DNA of 64,000 bases from Algoriphagus aquimarinus (GCF_900112005.1 NZ_FOKK01000007.1:62001-126000); one strand, 5' to 3'; shown: positions 53,553-62,870, counted from the first letter of the stretch. Notes: a model not told the origin generated them from the sequence alone. Numbers and translations are program-made.

Positions 53553-54851
53553 ATGAAAAAACTATTACTCTCCCTCACTATTCTTGGTACAGCTTTGTAT
53601 TCCTGTACACCGAAAATAGGCTCTCTAATTAATGTCTCAGAAGTAGAGCGTATTGAAACAGTGCTTTCTGCTGATGATATGAAAGGAAGGCAACTTTTCA
53701 GTCCAGAATTGGACAAAGCTGCTGACTTTATTGCTGGCGAGTTCCAGAAAAGTGGCTTAGAATTTTTCGGTGAAAATGACTCGTATTTGCAGAGTTTCAA
53801 CATGCTGCTGGCAACACCAGCGCAAGTCAATGGAAATCTGGATCAGGAAGCGTTAAGCGGCAGCAATGTGATGGTGAATTCTACCTCAGAATCAGTAAAA
53901 GTAAATTCTCTTACGGATTATGAACTGGTCAAGGTAGCCAAGGATGCAAATTTCACTCAGTTAGTTTCCCCCCTTTTGCGTAGCGAAAAGAATGTAGTGG
54001 TGCTAATCGACCCTTCGCATGCGAGTAACTTTGCAAGATTGGCAAGGTCAACCGGCAGAGCCAAATTCCCAACTGATTATTCTCAGGTGTTTATTATTAC
54101 AGAAAATTTAAACCCTAGATCTTTAGCGCTGACTGTTACAAATACAGTGACAAAGCAACCGCTCAAGAATGTGGTAGGAGTAATTCCGGGAAAATCTAAG
54201 AAGGATGAATATGTGGTTTTCGGAGCACATTACGATCACATAGGCATTGGCAGACCTGATGCAAACAATGACAGTATTTACAACGGAGCTAATGACAATG
54301 CCGCCGGAACTACCGCAATCATGATGCTTGGGAAATATTTCAACAAGTTAAAAGACAATGAGCGCACCTTGATTTTTGTCGCATTTACTGCAGAAGAATC
54401 AGGTGGATTTGGAAGTACTTATTTCAGCAAGCAGCTTGACCCAGACAAGGTTGTCGCCATGTTCAATATTGAGATGATCGGCACAGATAGTAAGTGGGGG
54501 CCAAATTCTGCCTACATCACAGGCTTTGAAAAGAGCTCCATGGGAGAAATACTTCAGAGAAATTTAGTCGGCTCCAAATTCCATTTTGAGCCAGATCCAT
54601 ATCCTAAGCAGAACTTATTCTACCGAAGTGACAACAGAACCTTGGCAGAATTGGGAGTTCCGGCACATACTATCTCTACTTCCAAAATGGAAGAAGCGCC
54701 AAACAATGAGCCTAATTACCACAAGGCAAGTGACGAGATCGGCACCTTGGACATGGATAATATGACCGAGGTAATCAAGGCAATCGCGCTCAGTAGCAAG
54801 ACTATTATCAGCGGAGAAGATACGCCAACGCGGGTTGAGAAGTTAGATTGA
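53553..54851 (+). CDS. M28 family metallopeptidase (lipoprotein)
   Basis: A 432-residue predicted lipoprotein peptidase (LTILGTALYSC, lipid cysteine near 18). Zinc-binding motifs are H in FGAHYDHIG, D in NGANDNAAGT, the catalytic pair EE in FTAEESGG, E in FNIEMIG (the usual family residue is Asp, so this is a conservative change) and H in NYHKASDE. M28 members are aminopeptidases or carboxypeptidases acting on short peptides. It stands 164 bp after the oxidase gene and appears monocistronic. Confidence 0.93.
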   Translation: MKKLLLSLTILGTALYSCTPKIGSLINVSEVERIETVLSADDMKGRQLFSPELDKAADFIAGEFQKSGLEFFGENDSYLQSFNMLLATPAQVNGNLDQEALSGSNVMVNSTSESVKVNSLTDYELVKVAKDANFTQLVSPLLRSEKNVVVLIDPSHASNFARLARSTGRAKFPTDYSQVFIITENLNPRSLALTVTNTVTKQPLKNVVGVIPGKSKKDEYVVFGAHYDHIGIGRPDANNDSIYNGANDNAAGTTAIMMLGKYFNKLKDNERTLIFVAFTAEESGGFGSTYFSKQLDPDKVVAMFNIEMIGTDSKWGPNSAYITGFEKSSMGEILQRNLVGSKFHFEPDPYPKQNLFYRSDNRTLAELGVPAHTISTSKMEEAPNNEPNYHKASDEIGTLDMDNMTEVIKAIALSSKTIISGEDTPTRVEKLD

Positions 54852-54933
54852 TTTAACTAGGAACTACTATTCAATCGTCCCTATTATGAATTATTACGGA
54901 GAGAAATTCAGCCATTAAACATTCAAAATTTTA

Positions 54934-55515
54934 ATGTCAAATATCCATTCTGATAATTTTTGTCCTACCAATCGAGAAGACTGGAGAAAATGGCTAGAGC
55001 AAAACCATATATCCAAGGAATCCATTTGGCTTATTTACTATAAATCCTCGTCAGAGAATTTTAACTTAAGCTGGACAGATGCAGTCGAAGAAGCACTTTG
55101 CTTTGGATGGATTGATAGCGTAAGGAAGTCGATAGACGAGGAGCGATTTATACAGTTTTTTAGCAAGCGGAAAAAAAATAGTACCTGGTCAAAAATCAAC
55201 AAGCAAAAAATCGAATTATTGATTGAGAAAAACCTGATGAGTAAAGCAGGGCTAGACTGTATTGCAATAGCTAAGCAAAATGGATCTTGGATAATATTGG
55301 ATACGGTAGAAGCACTTATTATCCCTGATGATCTGAAAGCAGAGTTTATTAAACATCCTGGGGCAAAAGAGTACTTCGAAAGTCTGAGCAAATCTCGACA
55401 GAAAATACAACTGTCATGGATAGTACTTGCCAAGCGTGCCGAGACAAGACAGAAGCGAATTGTGGAAATAGCCGAGAACGCCCAGCAAAAGCTTTTGCCT
55501 AAACAGTTCCGCTAA
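54934..55515 (+). CDS. YdeI/OmpD-associated family protein
   Basis: A 193-residue protein with no signal peptide. It opens NREDWRKWLEQNHISKESIW, followed by the family segments ALCFGWIDSVRKSID and RFIQFFSKRKKNSTWSKINK and a C-terminal basic helix (KTRQKRIVEIA-like ETRQKRIVEIAENAQQK). YdeI-type proteins are linked in Enterobacteria to peptide resistance and outer-membrane porin effects, but the biochemical role is unsettled. It is flanked by the peptidase and a Crp/Fnr gene, both on the same strand. Confidence 0.88.
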   Translation: MSNIHSDNFCPTNREDWRKWLEQNHISKESIWLIYYKSSSENFNLSWTDAVEEALCFGWIDSVRKSIDEERFIQFFSKRKKNSTWSKINKQKIELLIEKNLMSKAGLDCIAIAKQNGSWIILDTVEALIIPDDLKAEFIKHPGAKEYFESLSKSRQKIQLSWIVLAKRAETRQKRIVEIAENAQQKLLPKQFR

Positions 55516-55647
55516 TCGAATCTCACTTTCAAATATCTGATCTGAAATTCTTTTGCATTCAATATCAAACATTCACAGGCCTTCAGTACATTGGTCAAGA
55601 TCAGGAAAGAACTGATTTCTTTCTGTTTCAGAAAACCATACAACTAA

Positions 55648-56229
55648 ATGAGCATCGACACCTCCATATTACGGGAGATTTTCAATGACACCCCATTTAC
55701 AAGGGAAGAGAGTATCTTGATTGCTGGGAAATTTGAGAAAATCAAGCTAAAAAAAGGAGATACACTTTTACATGCTGATGAGGTAGTGTACAACCAATAT
55801 TACGTTAGCGATGGTTGCCTACGCACCTACTTTATGGACAATTCCGGCAAAGAGCATACCTTACAGTTTGCCATCAAAGATTGGTGGATCAGTGATTACA
55901 CGGCATTTTTCACAGCTACAAAAGCCGTTATGACTATTGAATGCATTCAGGAAGCAACTGTCTACAAAGTGTCCCGAACCAGCATGGAGAGCCTTTATGA
56001 AGGGACACCTTCACTGGAAACTTTCTTTAGAAAAAAAATGGAAAAGGCTTTCTCGGCCTTTCAAAAGAGAATACTTTTTAGCCTTTCCCTCACTGCAAGA
56101 GAAAGATATACTTCCTTTATCAGTACCTATCCAAACATAGAGCAGAGTGTGAAAAACTATCACATCGCCTCTTATTTAGGCATCACCACAGAGAGCCTAA
56201 GTAGAATTCGCAAAGAAATCACACAATAA
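55648..56229 (+). CDS. Crp/Fnr family transcriptional regulator
   Basis: A 193-residue regulator. Residues about 20-120 form the cyclic-nucleotide-binding barrel (KLKKGDTLLHADEVVYNQYY, GCLRTYFMDNSGKEHTLQFA); the long helix EKAFSAFQKRILFSLSLTAR leads to a C-terminal HTH (NYHIASYLGITTESLSRIRKE). No Fe-S cysteines are present, so it is not an Fnr oxygen sensor; ligand unknown. It sits 69 bp before the DJ-1/PfpI lipoprotein gene on the same strand and may control it. Confidence 0.93.
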   Translation: MSIDTSILREIFNDTPFTREESILIAGKFEKIKLKKGDTLLHADEVVYNQYYVSDGCLRTYFMDNSGKEHTLQFAIKDWWISDYTAFFTATKAVMTIECIQEATVYKVSRTSMESLYEGTPSLETFFRKKMEKAFSAFQKRILFSLSLTARERYTSFISTYPNIEQSVKNYHIASYLGITTESLSRIRKEITQ

Positions 56230-56272
56230 TCCTTTCTTACCCTACATCAATTTTTCTCATACGGGTACACCC

Positions 56273-56280
56273 TACTTTTG
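56273..56280 (+). promoter_or_regulatory. Candidate -7 element of the DJ-1/PfpI gene
   Basis: TACTTTTG is a perfect TAnnTTTG match 18 bp before the start codon; a TTTTTC lies about 17 bp upstream. It implies separate transcription from the Crp gene. Confidence 0.4.
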
Positions 56281-56298
56281 CTCATATAAATAACATAT

Positions 56299-57102
56299 AT
56301 GAAAAACATATCCTTACTGATAGTAGGCATTGCTCTATTATCAGCTTGTGGAAATAACACAAACATCAGCAATACAGTTGAAAAGGAAATTGAGGCTAAA
56401 CCAGAAAAAAACACAACTATGAAAAAGGTATTATTTGTATTAACCAGTCATGATGAGCTAGGAAATACTGGAGAGAAAACAGGATTTTGGATTGAAGAAT
56501 TTGCAGCACCTTACTATTTACTCAAAGATCAAGGAGTAGAAATCACGATTGCATCACCAAAAGGTGTGCAGCCTCCAATCGATCCTAAAAGCGCAGCACC
56601 AGAATCTCAAACTCCTGCTACGGTGAGGTATTATGCGGATAAAGAAACTCAGGACGTCTTGTCAAAAACAATTAAACTAGAGACTGCGAATCAGGCCGAT
56701 TACGATGCGGTATTTTACCCAGGTGGTCATGGTCCATTGTGGGATTTGGCAGAAGACAAAAATTCAATTGCACTAATTGAAGCATTCTACCAAAATAACA
56801 AACCAGTAAGTGCAGTATGTCATGCTCCTGCAATTTTCAAGCATACTAAAAATGCAGACGGAACTCCTTTGGTACAAGGGAAAAAGGTAACTGGATTTAC
56901 CAACGGCGAAGAAGATGCTGTACAATTAACTGACATCGTCCCATTTTTAGTAGAAGATATGCTAAAATCTAATGGAGGAATTTACTCCAAAAGTGATGAT
57001 TGGGCTTCCTATGCTGTAGAAGATGGCTTGTTGATCACCGGACAAAATCCTGCTTCATCTGAGCTCGTAGCTGAAATGTTATTAAAAAAGCTTGAGAAAT
57101 AA
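56299..57102 (+). CDS. DJ-1/PfpI family protein with lipoprotein signal
   Basis: A 267-residue class I glutamine amidotransferase-like protein. The first 17 residues form a lipoprotein signal (LLIVGIALLSAC, C17), then a 20-residue linker, then the domain from MKKVLFVLTSHDEL (41) with TGFWIEEFAAPYYLL, FYPGGHGPLWDLA and the catalytic cysteine C174 in SAVCHAPAIF. Hsp31/DJ-1 relatives act as glyoxalase III or deglycase on methylglyoxal adducts. An internal ATG at 56419 would make a cytoplasmic form without the signal. Export of this normally cytoplasmic family is unusual. Confidence 0.88.
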   Translation: MKNISLLIVGIALLSACGNNTNISNTVEKEIEAKPEKNTTMKKVLFVLTSHDELGNTGEKTGFWIEEFAAPYYLLKDQGVEITIASPKGVQPPIDPKSAAPESQTPATVRYYADKETQDVLSKTIKLETANQADYDAVFYPGGHGPLWDLAEDKNSIALIEAFYQNNKPVSAVCHAPAIFKHTKNADGTPLVQGKKVTGFTNGEEDAVQLTDIVPFLVEDMLKSNGGIYSKSDDWASYAVEDGLLITGQNPASSELVAEMLLKKLEK

Positions 57103-57110
57103 CTAATTTA

Positions 57111-57146
57111 AGGGTAAGAATCATTCCTGATTCTTACCCTATTTTT
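57111..57146 (+). terminator. Rho-independent terminator
   Basis: A perfect 13-bp stem (57111-57123 with 57128-57140) and 4-nt loop is followed by ATTTTT, 8 bp after the DJ-1 stop. Confidence 0.88.
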
Positions 57147-57273
57147 AAGTAATAACACGTTGAAAAATGCTTGCTTCAGATTTTTAAAACCGAGGATTGA
57201 GGTGAGTTAATCACCTTATACTTTTCAAAAAATGCTAAGACTAGTTTTTAATCAAACAAAGCTGCTGGAAGCA

Positions 57274-59163
57274 CTACTTGTAGTCAAAGTTATTTGGCAC
57301 CAATCCCAAACTACCCAAAAAGTCCTTACTAGCAGCTGAAGTGTTGTAATCGTCTGTTTCTCTTGCGTAAACTTTCTCGATAACTTCAATAAAAGAAGAC
57401 TTATGATCAGAGTAAATTAGGTAATTGATCGTCATCAATGCCAAGTGCTTATCAGAGCTCAAAACATACTTTTTTAACAATCTCTCAGCTTTCTGACTCT
57501 GATTCAGATCATGCAAGATAGCGGCTATGGTGATGGTACTAGGAGGATAATTATCGTCCAAACTTGCTTCTAACCTATCTGCATAAGGTAAGAGCAACTC
57601 CTTCTCTTGAGATCTCAATCCTATCGCCGCCCAGTATCGGACTAGTTCATTTTCTGATTTCAAGTATTCTAATTGTTGAAGCATGACAGCCTCATTTCGA
57701 AATCCTGCAAGCTTTGCTACTCGATAAATTTCATCCAGTGGATACCGAGAGCTTTCCTGCCTAAATTCATAAGGAGTTGATGAGACGGATATTTTCTCCA
57801 ATTCATATTCTGGTAAGTACAAGACATCCTTTTGCTCAATTATATGTCTATCAAGAGCAGCACGCATCTTCTCCACCTTTTCTCTATACTCAGGATCATC
57901 AATTAAATTGTTTGTTTCCCATAGGTCACTTTCTATATCATAAAGTACCTCAGGTGCACGAGGTTCAAAAAGGCTTCTTTGTAGTGGATCTAAATCTCCA
58001 TTTTCATAATCTCTCCCCATAACCTGTTTGATCTCCCCGATCTCCATGTATCTGATGTATCGTGCTTCAGGCATAAACGGCATATAATTTCTTGAATAAA
58101 CGTACCTCCCATCAGTCACCGTTCGTACCATGTCAATTCCATTGTCGGAGCGGTCTGAGGAAATAAAAAGCTGATCCACTTCAGCATCCCTATCCACTCC
58201 TAGCAGGATTCTACCTTTCAGGTATTCCGGCATTTCTTCGCCCACAAGACTGATCAATGTAGGAGCTAAGTCTTCGAAGCTGATTAGTTCATCAGTACTT
58301 GAAGCCTTTCCCCATGGAGAAAGGTGTTTATATTTGGGTGGAAACCATATGGTAAAAGGCACACGATAACCGAAATTGATCCCATTGGTTTTGCCTCTGG
58401 GCATCCCTTCTCCATGATCTGCAAAAATGAAGATTATGGTTTCATCCAAAAGATCATCTTTTTCAAGTCTAGCTATAAGTTCTCCGATTCGATTATCAGT
58501 AAGTTTTAAGCTATTGTAAACTCTAGCCATCTGCTTTCTCATGGCTGGACTATCCCTGTAGAATGGCGGCATTTCAAACTCGCTTTCTCCTATTCGATCT
58601 TCCTCAGGCAATTTATCCCGCACTTCCTCCACATACCAATCATAGGGATTGGTCATAGTTCGGGACTGATGAGATTCGTTGTAATTGAAGACTGCAAAAA
58701 ACGGTTGTTCTTCACCCCTATTCCACCAACCTGCTTTACCCGAACTCTCATCCCACGCCTCAGCGATAAAGGCCTTCTCATGGGCTACGTTGTAATCCGT
58801 CTTGCTATTATTAGTCACGTAATAACCAGCTTGCTTCAGATAGTAAGGAAACCCTTTGATCGCTGATGGAATCGAGAAATTACTTCTGTGATTTCCGGTC
58901 CCAAGCTCATAGGTTTTCACGCCAGTGATTATAGCTGTACGACTTGGTGAGCATACCGTACCCGTTGAAAATGCATTGGTAAACTGCACGCCCTCCTTGG
59001 TAAACTTATCCATCACCGGGGTGCTGGCATTTTCATTCCCATAGCTTCCTATAAACTGTGGAGAAGTATCTTCTATAGTGATCCAGAGGATATTAGGTTG
59101 CTGCGCAAAACTGGTAAAACTGATAAATAGGGCACAGATTACTATAACTCTAAAAAACTTCAT
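57274..59163 (-). CDS. Exported sulfatase with HEAT-like C-terminal extension
   Basis: A 629-residue sulfatase. The signal peptide is about 1-20. The formylglycine motif is C71-S-P-S-R75 (TVCSPSRTAI), the metal site starts with TIEDTSPQ (E31, D32) and ends with FADHGEG. The fold continues to about 450, like heparan N-sulfatase relatives. Residues about 480-629 (ELVRYWAAIGLRSQEKELL, KYVLSSDKHLALMTINYLIY) look like HEAT-type helical repeats, an unusual addition. Sulfatases strip sulfate from glycans; this one belongs to a cluster of three. No anSME maturase is in the window. Confidence 0.93.
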   Translation of the reverse strand: MKFFRVIVICALFISFTSFAQQPNILWITIEDTSPQFIGSYGNENASTPVMDKFTKEGVQFTNAFSTGTVCSPSRTAIITGVKTYELGTGNHRSNFSIPSAIKGFPYYLKQAGYYVTNNSKTDYNVAHEKAFIAEAWDESSGKAGWWNRGEEQPFFAVFNYNESHQSRTMTNPYDWYVEEVRDKLPEEDRIGESEFEMPPFYRDSPAMRKQMARVYNSLKLTDNRIGELIARLEKDDLLDETIIFIFADHGEGMPRGKTNGINFGYRVPFTIWFPPKYKHLSPWGKASSTDELISFEDLAPTLISLVGEEMPEYLKGRILLGVDRDAEVDQLFISSDRSDNGIDMVRTVTDGRYVYSRNYMPFMPEARYIRYMEIGEIKQVMGRDYENGDLDPLQRSLFEPRAPEVLYDIESDLWETNNLIDDPEYREKVEKMRAALDRHIIEQKDVLYLPEYELEKISVSSTPYEFRQESSRYPLDEIYRVAKLAGFRNEAVMLQQLEYLKSENELVRYWAAIGLRSQEKELLLPYADRLEASLDDNYPPSTITIAAILHDLNQSQKAERLLKKYVLSSDKHLALMTINYLIYSDHKSSFIEVIEKVYARETDDYNTSAASKDFLGSLGLVPNNFDYK

Positions 59164-59214
59164 GATGGGCTTTTGTTGATTTCGTTAGTACAAGTAATAA
59201 GGTTTAAACCGGAT

Positions 59215-60108
59215 TCAAAACGATTGAAAGCTATCCTCTACAGGTTTTCCTCCCCAGCTTTTTGGCATATCCAAACCCAATATCCAAGCGATAGTTGCAC
59301 CCGTGTCGTAGGTCATAATCAGGTCATTGATCTCATGATTCACTTTTACACCAGGACCAGAGATAACCCAAGGGATGTAAATTTCTTCCAATGATTTTCC
59401 TCCGTGCCCTTTCTCCACTCCACCATGATCGGATGAAAGCATAATGATCGTTTCATCTGCGAGACCCGCTGCTGCAACCGCTGCAACTAACTTCCCGATT
59501 TTAATATCAACAGCTTCCAGTTCCTTATAATACTCAGGTGTATCGTGACCGATGTTGTGCCCTACTCCATCAGGCTCACTGAGGTGCAAAAACATAAAGG
59601 TCGTTTCTCCCTCTTGAATAACCTCTATCGCTTTGGCGATATTAAGTTCTTCTTTCTCTCCATTATACACCAGATCAATTGCATCCTTCTCAATTAAATA
59701 ACCTATTCCGTCCCAAGTATATATCGCCGCTGTTTTAGCAGTTGGTTTTTGATCTCTGATCACTGAAAATATAGAAGGAAATAATCCATATTTAGTGATT
59801 TCATAGGGAGGAATCTCAGGCGTTTTACTTCCCCATTCAGTAAATCCATGCGCCGTCGGACCAGCTCCCATGAGCATGGAAGCCCAGTTTACTGCACTTG
59901 AAGAAGGCAAAACTGTTCTCGCTTCCAAGGTGTGTGAACCGCTTTCCATCAGTTTCTTCAAGTTTGGCATAGTTGCCTTTGGAATAGCATAAGATCCAAG
60001 TCCATCAAAACCTATCAGAATCACATGCTTGGCATTTTTAACTTGGGAGATTCCCTCATTTTGAAAAGCAAAGACAAGGAATAGACAGAGAATAAAAAGT
60101 CGTTTCAT
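59215..60108 (-). CDS. Type I phosphodiesterase/nucleotide pyrophosphatase-like hydrolase
   Basis: A 297-residue exported hydrolase of the alkaline phosphatase superfamily. The signal peptide is about 1-23 from ATG at 60108 (MKRLFILCLFLVF); ATG at 60123 adds five residues. Metal-binding motifs are LIGFDGLG (Asp), LHLSEPDGVGHNIGHD (Asp and His), SSDHGGVEKGHGG (Asp, His) and the nucleophile region LPSSSAVNWASMLMG. Close relatives hydrolyse phosphodiesters, and the shared superfamily with the neighbouring sulfatases suggests removal of phosphate groups from a glycan. Confidence 0.88.
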   Translation of the reverse strand: MKRLFILCLFLVFAFQNEGISQVKNAKHVILIGFDGLGSYAIPKATMPNLKKLMESGSHTLEARTVLPSSSAVNWASMLMGAGPTAHGFTEWGSKTPEIPPYEITKYGLFPSIFSVIRDQKPTAKTAAIYTWDGIGYLIEKDAIDLVYNGEKEELNIAKAIEVIQEGETTFMFLHLSEPDGVGHNIGHDTPEYYKELEAVDIKIGKLVAAVAAAGLADETIIMLSSDHGGVEKGHGGKSLEEIYIPWVISGPGVKVNHEINDLIMTYDTGATIAWILGLDMPKSWGGKPVEDSFQSF

Positions 60109-60485
60109 AGAGAAGTTGAGCATATAGGCGAAATGGATAATTATTTAAAGACCGATAATAGTAAATATTTAGGGAGTTCACACCATTAATCCTCGGTGTT
60201 AAACCCATAAACACAAGAGCAAAATGAACATTAGTCAAAAACAAAACATCCTAAGCAGAAACCTCAGCCCAAACTCCGTTCATAGATTTATATTCCTATT
60301 AGGTAACTGGGCAAGGAAGACTTTCATGCGCAATTAAAAAACAAGTCCGCTCCTTACTTTAGCTGTATAAAGAAAAAATACCCTCCTTCCACTTTTAGGA
60401 GAAAAGCTTGAAAAATGATTTCATTTTAGTATTGTTATGCTTCCCAATAGAACTGTGTTTTGGGGATATAATTAGACCTAGCTAT
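60109..60485. other. 377-bp divergent intergenic region
   Basis: This gap lies between the phosphodiesterase-like gene and the plus-strand DUF481 gene. It contains a TACTTTAG candidate (60355-60362) for the plus strand. A TTG-initiated extension (60408) of the DUF481 frame is possible but unlikely. No RNA gene was recognised. Confidence 0.5.
60355..60362 (+). promoter_or_regulatory. Candidate -7 element before the DUF481 gene
   Basis: TACTTTAG fits TAnnTTTG except for one base and lies 124 bp before ATG. The same 8-mer precedes the histidine kinase gene. No -33 match. Confidence 0.25.
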
Positions 60486-61289
60486 ATGCAACACTTAAAA
60501 CCATTTCTTGCAGCGCTGTTGATTCTTTTCAGTTTCAACGTATCGAAAGCCCAAATCCTCCACACCGAAAGCTTCACAGTAATCCTTGACTCTACCAAGC
60601 GGGTTCAAGGAAGTATTGTACCCGACTTGAAGTTTAAAAACCTAAAAGAGAATCTCTTTGAGTTTGAGAACACCGCCGATCTATCTATCAAATTCAAAAA
60701 GAATGCAGTCACCTTTGCCAACAAAATTGAACTCTCCAGATTTGGTAATCAAACACTTTTAAGCGGAGGATATGTCTATGCGGAGTATAGAAAAATCACC
60801 GAAACCAAAATAGCCATAGAGGTGTATAACCAAGTCCACTGGGCTGAAGCACGAGGTATGGAGTGGAAATATGCCGGAGGAGTGAACCTGAGGTTAAGAA
60901 TGGTAACCAAACCGAATATTGGTTTCTATCTTGGTATAGGCCCATTTTATGAAAATGAACGATGGAATTACAAAGGTGTGTCGGATGACGTTTCCATACC
61001 TGTAGGTCCCGTGCCTATTATAAATGAAAACATAAAACTGGGATCCTATGCAAGTTTAAAATATGCCCCATTTGAAAAGATATTTGTTGATATCAGTTTG
61101 TATCATCAAGCTCGATTCGATGAGCTTTTCTCCTCGCCAAGACTAGCAAGTAGCTCCCGAGTGACTTACAAGTTCACAGAAGTGTTAGGCTTGTCCTTTA
61201 TCTATCAAAATATCTACGATCCAAATCCAGTTGTTCCAATCGACAAACTTTTCAACAATGTCACCTTGGGAGTAACTATTTCATTTTAA
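60486..61289 (+). CDS. DUF481 family outer-membrane protein
   Basis: A 267-residue exported protein. From ATG at 60486 the signal peptide is about 1-22 (FLAALLILFSFNVSKAQ), followed by alternating strands (VQGSIVPDLKFKNLKENLFEF, GWALEARG-like VHWAEARGMEWKYAGG, NLRLRMVTKPNIGFYLGIG) and a final FNNVTLGVTISF, typical of the DUF481 barrel. Function unknown. TTG at 60408 would add 26 residues with no signal peptide. It converges on the second sulfatase over a 20-bp inverted repeat. Confidence 0.85.
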   Translation: MQHLKPFLAALLILFSFNVSKAQILHTESFTVILDSTKRVQGSIVPDLKFKNLKENLFEFENTADLSIKFKKNAVTFANKIELSRFGNQTLLSGGYVYAEYRKITETKIAIEVYNQVHWAEARGMEWKYAGGVNLRLRMVTKPNIGFYLGIGPFYENERWNYKGVSDDVSIPVGPVPIINENIKLGSYASLKYAPFEKIFVDISLYHQARFDELFSSPRLASSSRVTYKFTEVLGLSFIYQNIYDPNPVVPIDKLFNNVTLGVTISF

Positions 61290-61330
61290 TTTAATCACTG
61301 CGTCCCTTCTAAGGGACGCAGTGATTAAAT
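61289..61330. repeat. 20-bp perfect inverted repeat between convergent genes
   Basis: The arms 61289-61308 and 61311-61330 are exact complements separated by the dinucleotide CT. The left arm overlaps the last base of the DUF481 stop codon. There is no T tract after either arm, so it is not a typical intrinsic terminator, though a long RNA hairpin would still form on both strands. Confidence 0.85.
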
Positions 61331-61335
61331 CATTC

Positions 61336-62745
61336 TTATTGGGCACTAACAATTCTCTTCTCTAGCTGCGTTGCTCCGAACACCATTTCTGCCGAATGCT
61401 TTTTGGCAATTTCTTCGATTTCTTTAACTATCTCTGGATTCTGGTCTGCCAGATCAAAGCGCTCTGAAGGATCATGTCCTAGGTTGTAAAGAGTTAGCTT
61501 TTCCAGCTTGGCAAGCTTTTCCGGATACCCAGCAGGATTATTACTGTAGAAATAAAGTTTGAAATCACCTTTTCTCACTGCGAAAAGTCTATCTCCGTGG
61601 TAATAGAACATTTCATCCCTAGGAGTCGCATTTTCCCCTCTAAAAACCGGACTTAAATCAAAGCCATCATAGACACGATCTTGAGGCATTTTTGCGCCAG
61701 CAAGTGTGGTAATCGTAGGTAATAAGTCAAGTGTACTTCCCATTTTTGAGATCACGCCTGGTTTTACATTTCCTGGTCCCCAAATTACAGTAGGAACACG
61801 AACTCCACCTTCATAGCTAGTTCCTTTTCCGCCGTAAAGAGAGCCAGAACTACCGCCCTGCTCATTGTAAACTAGCCAAGGGCCATTATCAGAAGTAAAA
61901 ATCACATAGGTATTCTTATCCAGCCCATTATCCTTTAGAGCTCCAAGAATCTCTCCCACAGACCAATCTATCTCCTCGATCACATCCCCGTACAATCCCC
62001 GTTCGCTTTTCCCCAAGAAATCTCCAGAAGCAAAAAGCGGTACATGAGGAAGAGAATGAGCTAAATACAGAAAGAATGGCTTGTCTTTATTGGAGGAAAT
62101 AAATTCTACCGCCTCGGCAGCATATCTTTTGGTGATGGTGTTTTGATCTGCAGGCCGCTCTATGACTTCGGTATTTCTCATCAGAGGCACGTTGAAATAC
62201 TCAAATTTAGACTCAAGAAAAGCTTGCTGGTGAGTCACGTCATTTACGCGATCCATGTCATTGCTATAAGGAATTCCAAAGTAGGAATCGAAGCCATGAC
62301 TAGTAGGTAAGTATTGCGGCAGGTGCCCCAAATGCCATTTTCCAATTGCGGCAGTGGAGTAACCAGCTCCTTTCAGAAGCTTTGCAATTGTATTCTCATA
62401 GGCAGGTAAACCTCCATCAGAATCCGGAAATAAAACCCTTCGCTTATTGCTGTACATCCCTGTACGTACAGGAAGTCTACCTGTTAAGATCGCTGACCTG
62501 CTCGGAGTACATACATTCGCTGCCACGTAGAAACTCGTCCATTTCTGTCCTTCCACTGCCATTTGATCGATATACGGAGTCTTGATCGTGGGATGACCAA
62601 ATGTACCCAAGTCTCCATAGCCCTGATCATCTGTGAAAATGATGATGAAGTTGGGTTTGGTTTCTTTTGTGTTTTGGGCGAAAAGCTGTGTGGATGAAAA
62701 GAATAAAACTAGCAGTAATGGGAAGCAAAAAATGGAATTTTTCAT
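61336..62745 (-). CDS. Exported arylsulfatase-type sulfatase
   Basis: A 469-residue sulfatase. The signal peptide is about 1-24. The metal site begins with FTDDQGYGDLG (D39, D40), the formylglycine motif is C79-T-P-S-R83 in VCTPSRSAILTG, and the GKWHLGH segment (Lys, His) follows, with FTSDNGPW completing the metal site. It resembles N-acetylgalactosamine-6-sulfatase/arylsulfatase A types. The C-terminal region includes SERFDLADQNPE. It is monocistronic, between the DUF481 gene and the third sulfatase. Confidence 0.95.
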   Translation of the reverse strand: MKNSIFCFPLLLVLFFSSTQLFAQNTKETKPNFIIIFTDDQGYGDLGTFGHPTIKTPYIDQMAVEGQKWTSFYVAANVCTPSRSAILTGRLPVRTGMYSNKRRVLFPDSDGGLPAYENTIAKLLKGAGYSTAAIGKWHLGHLPQYLPTSHGFDSYFGIPYSNDMDRVNDVTHQQAFLESKFEYFNVPLMRNTEVIERPADQNTITKRYAAEAVEFISSNKDKPFFLYLAHSLPHVPLFASGDFLGKSERGLYGDVIEEIDWSVGEILGALKDNGLDKNTYVIFTSDNGPWLVYNEQGGSSGSLYGGKGTSYEGGVRVPTVIWGPGNVKPGVISKMGSTLDLLPTITTLAGAKMPQDRVYDGFDLSPVFRGENATPRDEMFYYHGDRLFAVRKGDFKLYFYSNNPAGYPEKLAKLEKLTLYNLGHDPSERFDLADQNPEIVKEIEEIAKKHSAEMVFGATQLEKRIVSAQ

Positions 62746-62848
62746 AAAATGAGATAGGGTTAATAGTTAGTATCGTTAAGAAATTTAATTTATGTGATTA
62801 TCCGCAATGATGCCAGTTGCCTTAGATTCTTTGTTTATCTGGTCGGAA

Positions 62849-62870
62849 GACCGATGACCGAAGACCGAAG
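62849..62870. repeat. Short GACCGA tandem repeat
   Basis: GACCGA occurs three times within 62849-62870 (as GACCGAT, GACCGAA, GACCGAA, period 7-8), preceded by GGTCGGAA, its near-complement. It lies in the 231-bp gap between two sulfatase genes. Confidence 0.7.

Noticed and set aside
57205..57225. Inverted repeat AGGTGA / TCACCT with a 5-nt loop as a terminator for the first sulfatase.
   Set aside because: No T run follows the stem on the minus strand and the stem is only 6 bp.
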